Notes under the pieces: model-generated
Databases searched by the model: none
What the model was told of the DNA's origin: nothing
What the model saw: the letters and a program-made list of their open reading frames with translations, nothing else
NCBI GenBank assembly: GCA_041392475.1
Contig: JAWKLZ010000001.1
Location: 3,348,001 to 3,412,000, forward strand
DNA from: Chitinophagales bacterium
GTDB lineage: Bacteria > Bacteroidota > Bacteroidia > Chitinophagales > UBA2359
Direction: 5' to 3'
Length of the DNA: 64,000 bases
Program-made: the position numbers and the translations under genes
Part shown: positions 63,901 through 64,000 of the stretch, piece after piece
Numbering within the stretch: position 1 is the first letter of the stretch
Layout of the letters: the number at the start of each line of letters is the position of its first letter

Positions 63901-64000
63901 GGCAATGATATCGTAAACAATGTCCATGAATCGGTCTTAGTTACCAACTTCAATAGACCACAATATTTCTCAGACTACTATATTCAAGACGCTTCTTTCC
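60976..64000 (+). pseudogene. SusC/RagA-type TonB-linked outer-membrane receptor, interrupted and running off the window
   Basis: The gene starts at 60976 with a signal peptide (TNLLLVLILLVFGQFAYAQ), a carboxypeptidase-regulatory domain (ISGTVTDGDTNEPLIGANIV), the TonB-box region (VVVVGYGSVKKEDVTGVVS) and the plug with IRIRGGTSINAGNEPLIVIDGIP. At 62290 a 205-bp insertion brings a stop (TGA 62323-62325) after 449 codons. After the insertion the barrel resumes in the same frame (NYKFDDLINGLSAKLNLAYD) and stays open to the window end, another 500 residues. It imports oligosaccharides or peptides with a SusD partner. Its expected length (about 1000-1050) fits only if both parts are one gene. Confidence 0.9.
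62290..62494. mobile_element. 205-bp MITE-like insertion with TA duplication
   Basis: The ends are inverted repeats, GACTTGTACGG at the left and its near-complement CCGAACAAGTC at the right (10 of 11 positions). TA stands on both sides (62288-62289 and 62495-62496), as left by Tc1/mariner- and IS630-type transposition. Inside are no gene, a direct repeat AAAACATTTGTT and a hairpin AATAATAAAT/ATTTATTATT near the right end. Removing the element and one TA (207 bp, 69 codons) restores the SusC frame as TTA TTG AAC. It may be moved by a transposase encoded elsewhere. Confidence 0.85.

Overview
The window looks like the chromosome of a free-living Bacteroidota bacterium, most likely from the Saprospiria/Chitinophagia side. 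The evidence is AT-rich DNA, type IX secretion C-terminal domains (CTDs), a gliding-motility-type C-terminal domain, a SusC/RagA TonB receptor, a DUF6377 regulator, the gene order zapA-rny, and TAnnTTTG promoter-like boxes in place of the enterobacterial -10. No rRNA, tRNA or CRISPR array was found.

Layout. 0.0-5.5 kb is a decayed stretch of surface-protein genes: an M43 metalloprotease/beta-helix/CTD gene broken into three frames, with a 21-unit 7-bp tandem repeat at its 5' end; an orphan CTD remnant; and an outer-membrane protein gene split by an 81-bp palindromic element. 5.6-16.8 kb is housekeeping: a small coiled-coil gene, zapA, rny, prfB with its programmed frameshift, a leucine-rich-repeat protein, an aldo/keto reductase, an acyltransferase and two oxidoreductases. 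16.8-34.7 kb holds a secreted VCBS-repeat protein, an NhaC antiporter with an extra N-terminal domain, an ECF41-type sigma factor beside a haem-b-like membrane protein, MeaB, an ECF sigma factor, an OmpA lipoprotein, a caspase-hydrolase fusion, a CHU_C-type surface protein and a thiolase. 34.9-38.1 kb has an acidic repeat protein and a trypsin-like protein lacking its catalytic His; the active-looking paralogue is at 53.7-55.2 kb. 38.1-44.4 kb is a co-oriented run of membrane transport and stress genes (DedA, NhaD, a four-repeat membrane protein, MscS, DUF1003, MgtC), then TfoX-N and GrpB.

The most interesting region is 44.4-52.4 kb. On one strand lie a DUF7619-like membrane-anchored protein and a TPR-CHAT protease with a signal sequence and a C-terminal membrane anchor. 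Divergent from them are an ECF sigma factor and a one-TM anti-sigma-like protein whose outer part carries TPR-like repeats. The topology suggests a proteolytic route from the cell envelope to a sigma factor, formally like the TPR-CHAT/sigma pairing of type III-E CRISPR but without any cas gene. In this genome a 1330-bp IS256-like insertion sequence, with 24-bp terminal repeats and an 8-bp target duplication, has cut the first gene; removing it restores a 480-codon reading frame exactly.

55.6-58.4 kb is a PadR-PspC/DUF2807 envelope-stress pair with a candidate operator. 58.7-64.0 kb is a DUF6377 regulator divergent from a SusC gene that carries a 205-bp non-coding insertion with terminal inverted repeats and a TA duplication. 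Removing that insertion also restores the frame exactly. The window therefore shows at least three different small mobile or repeat elements inside surface-protein genes.
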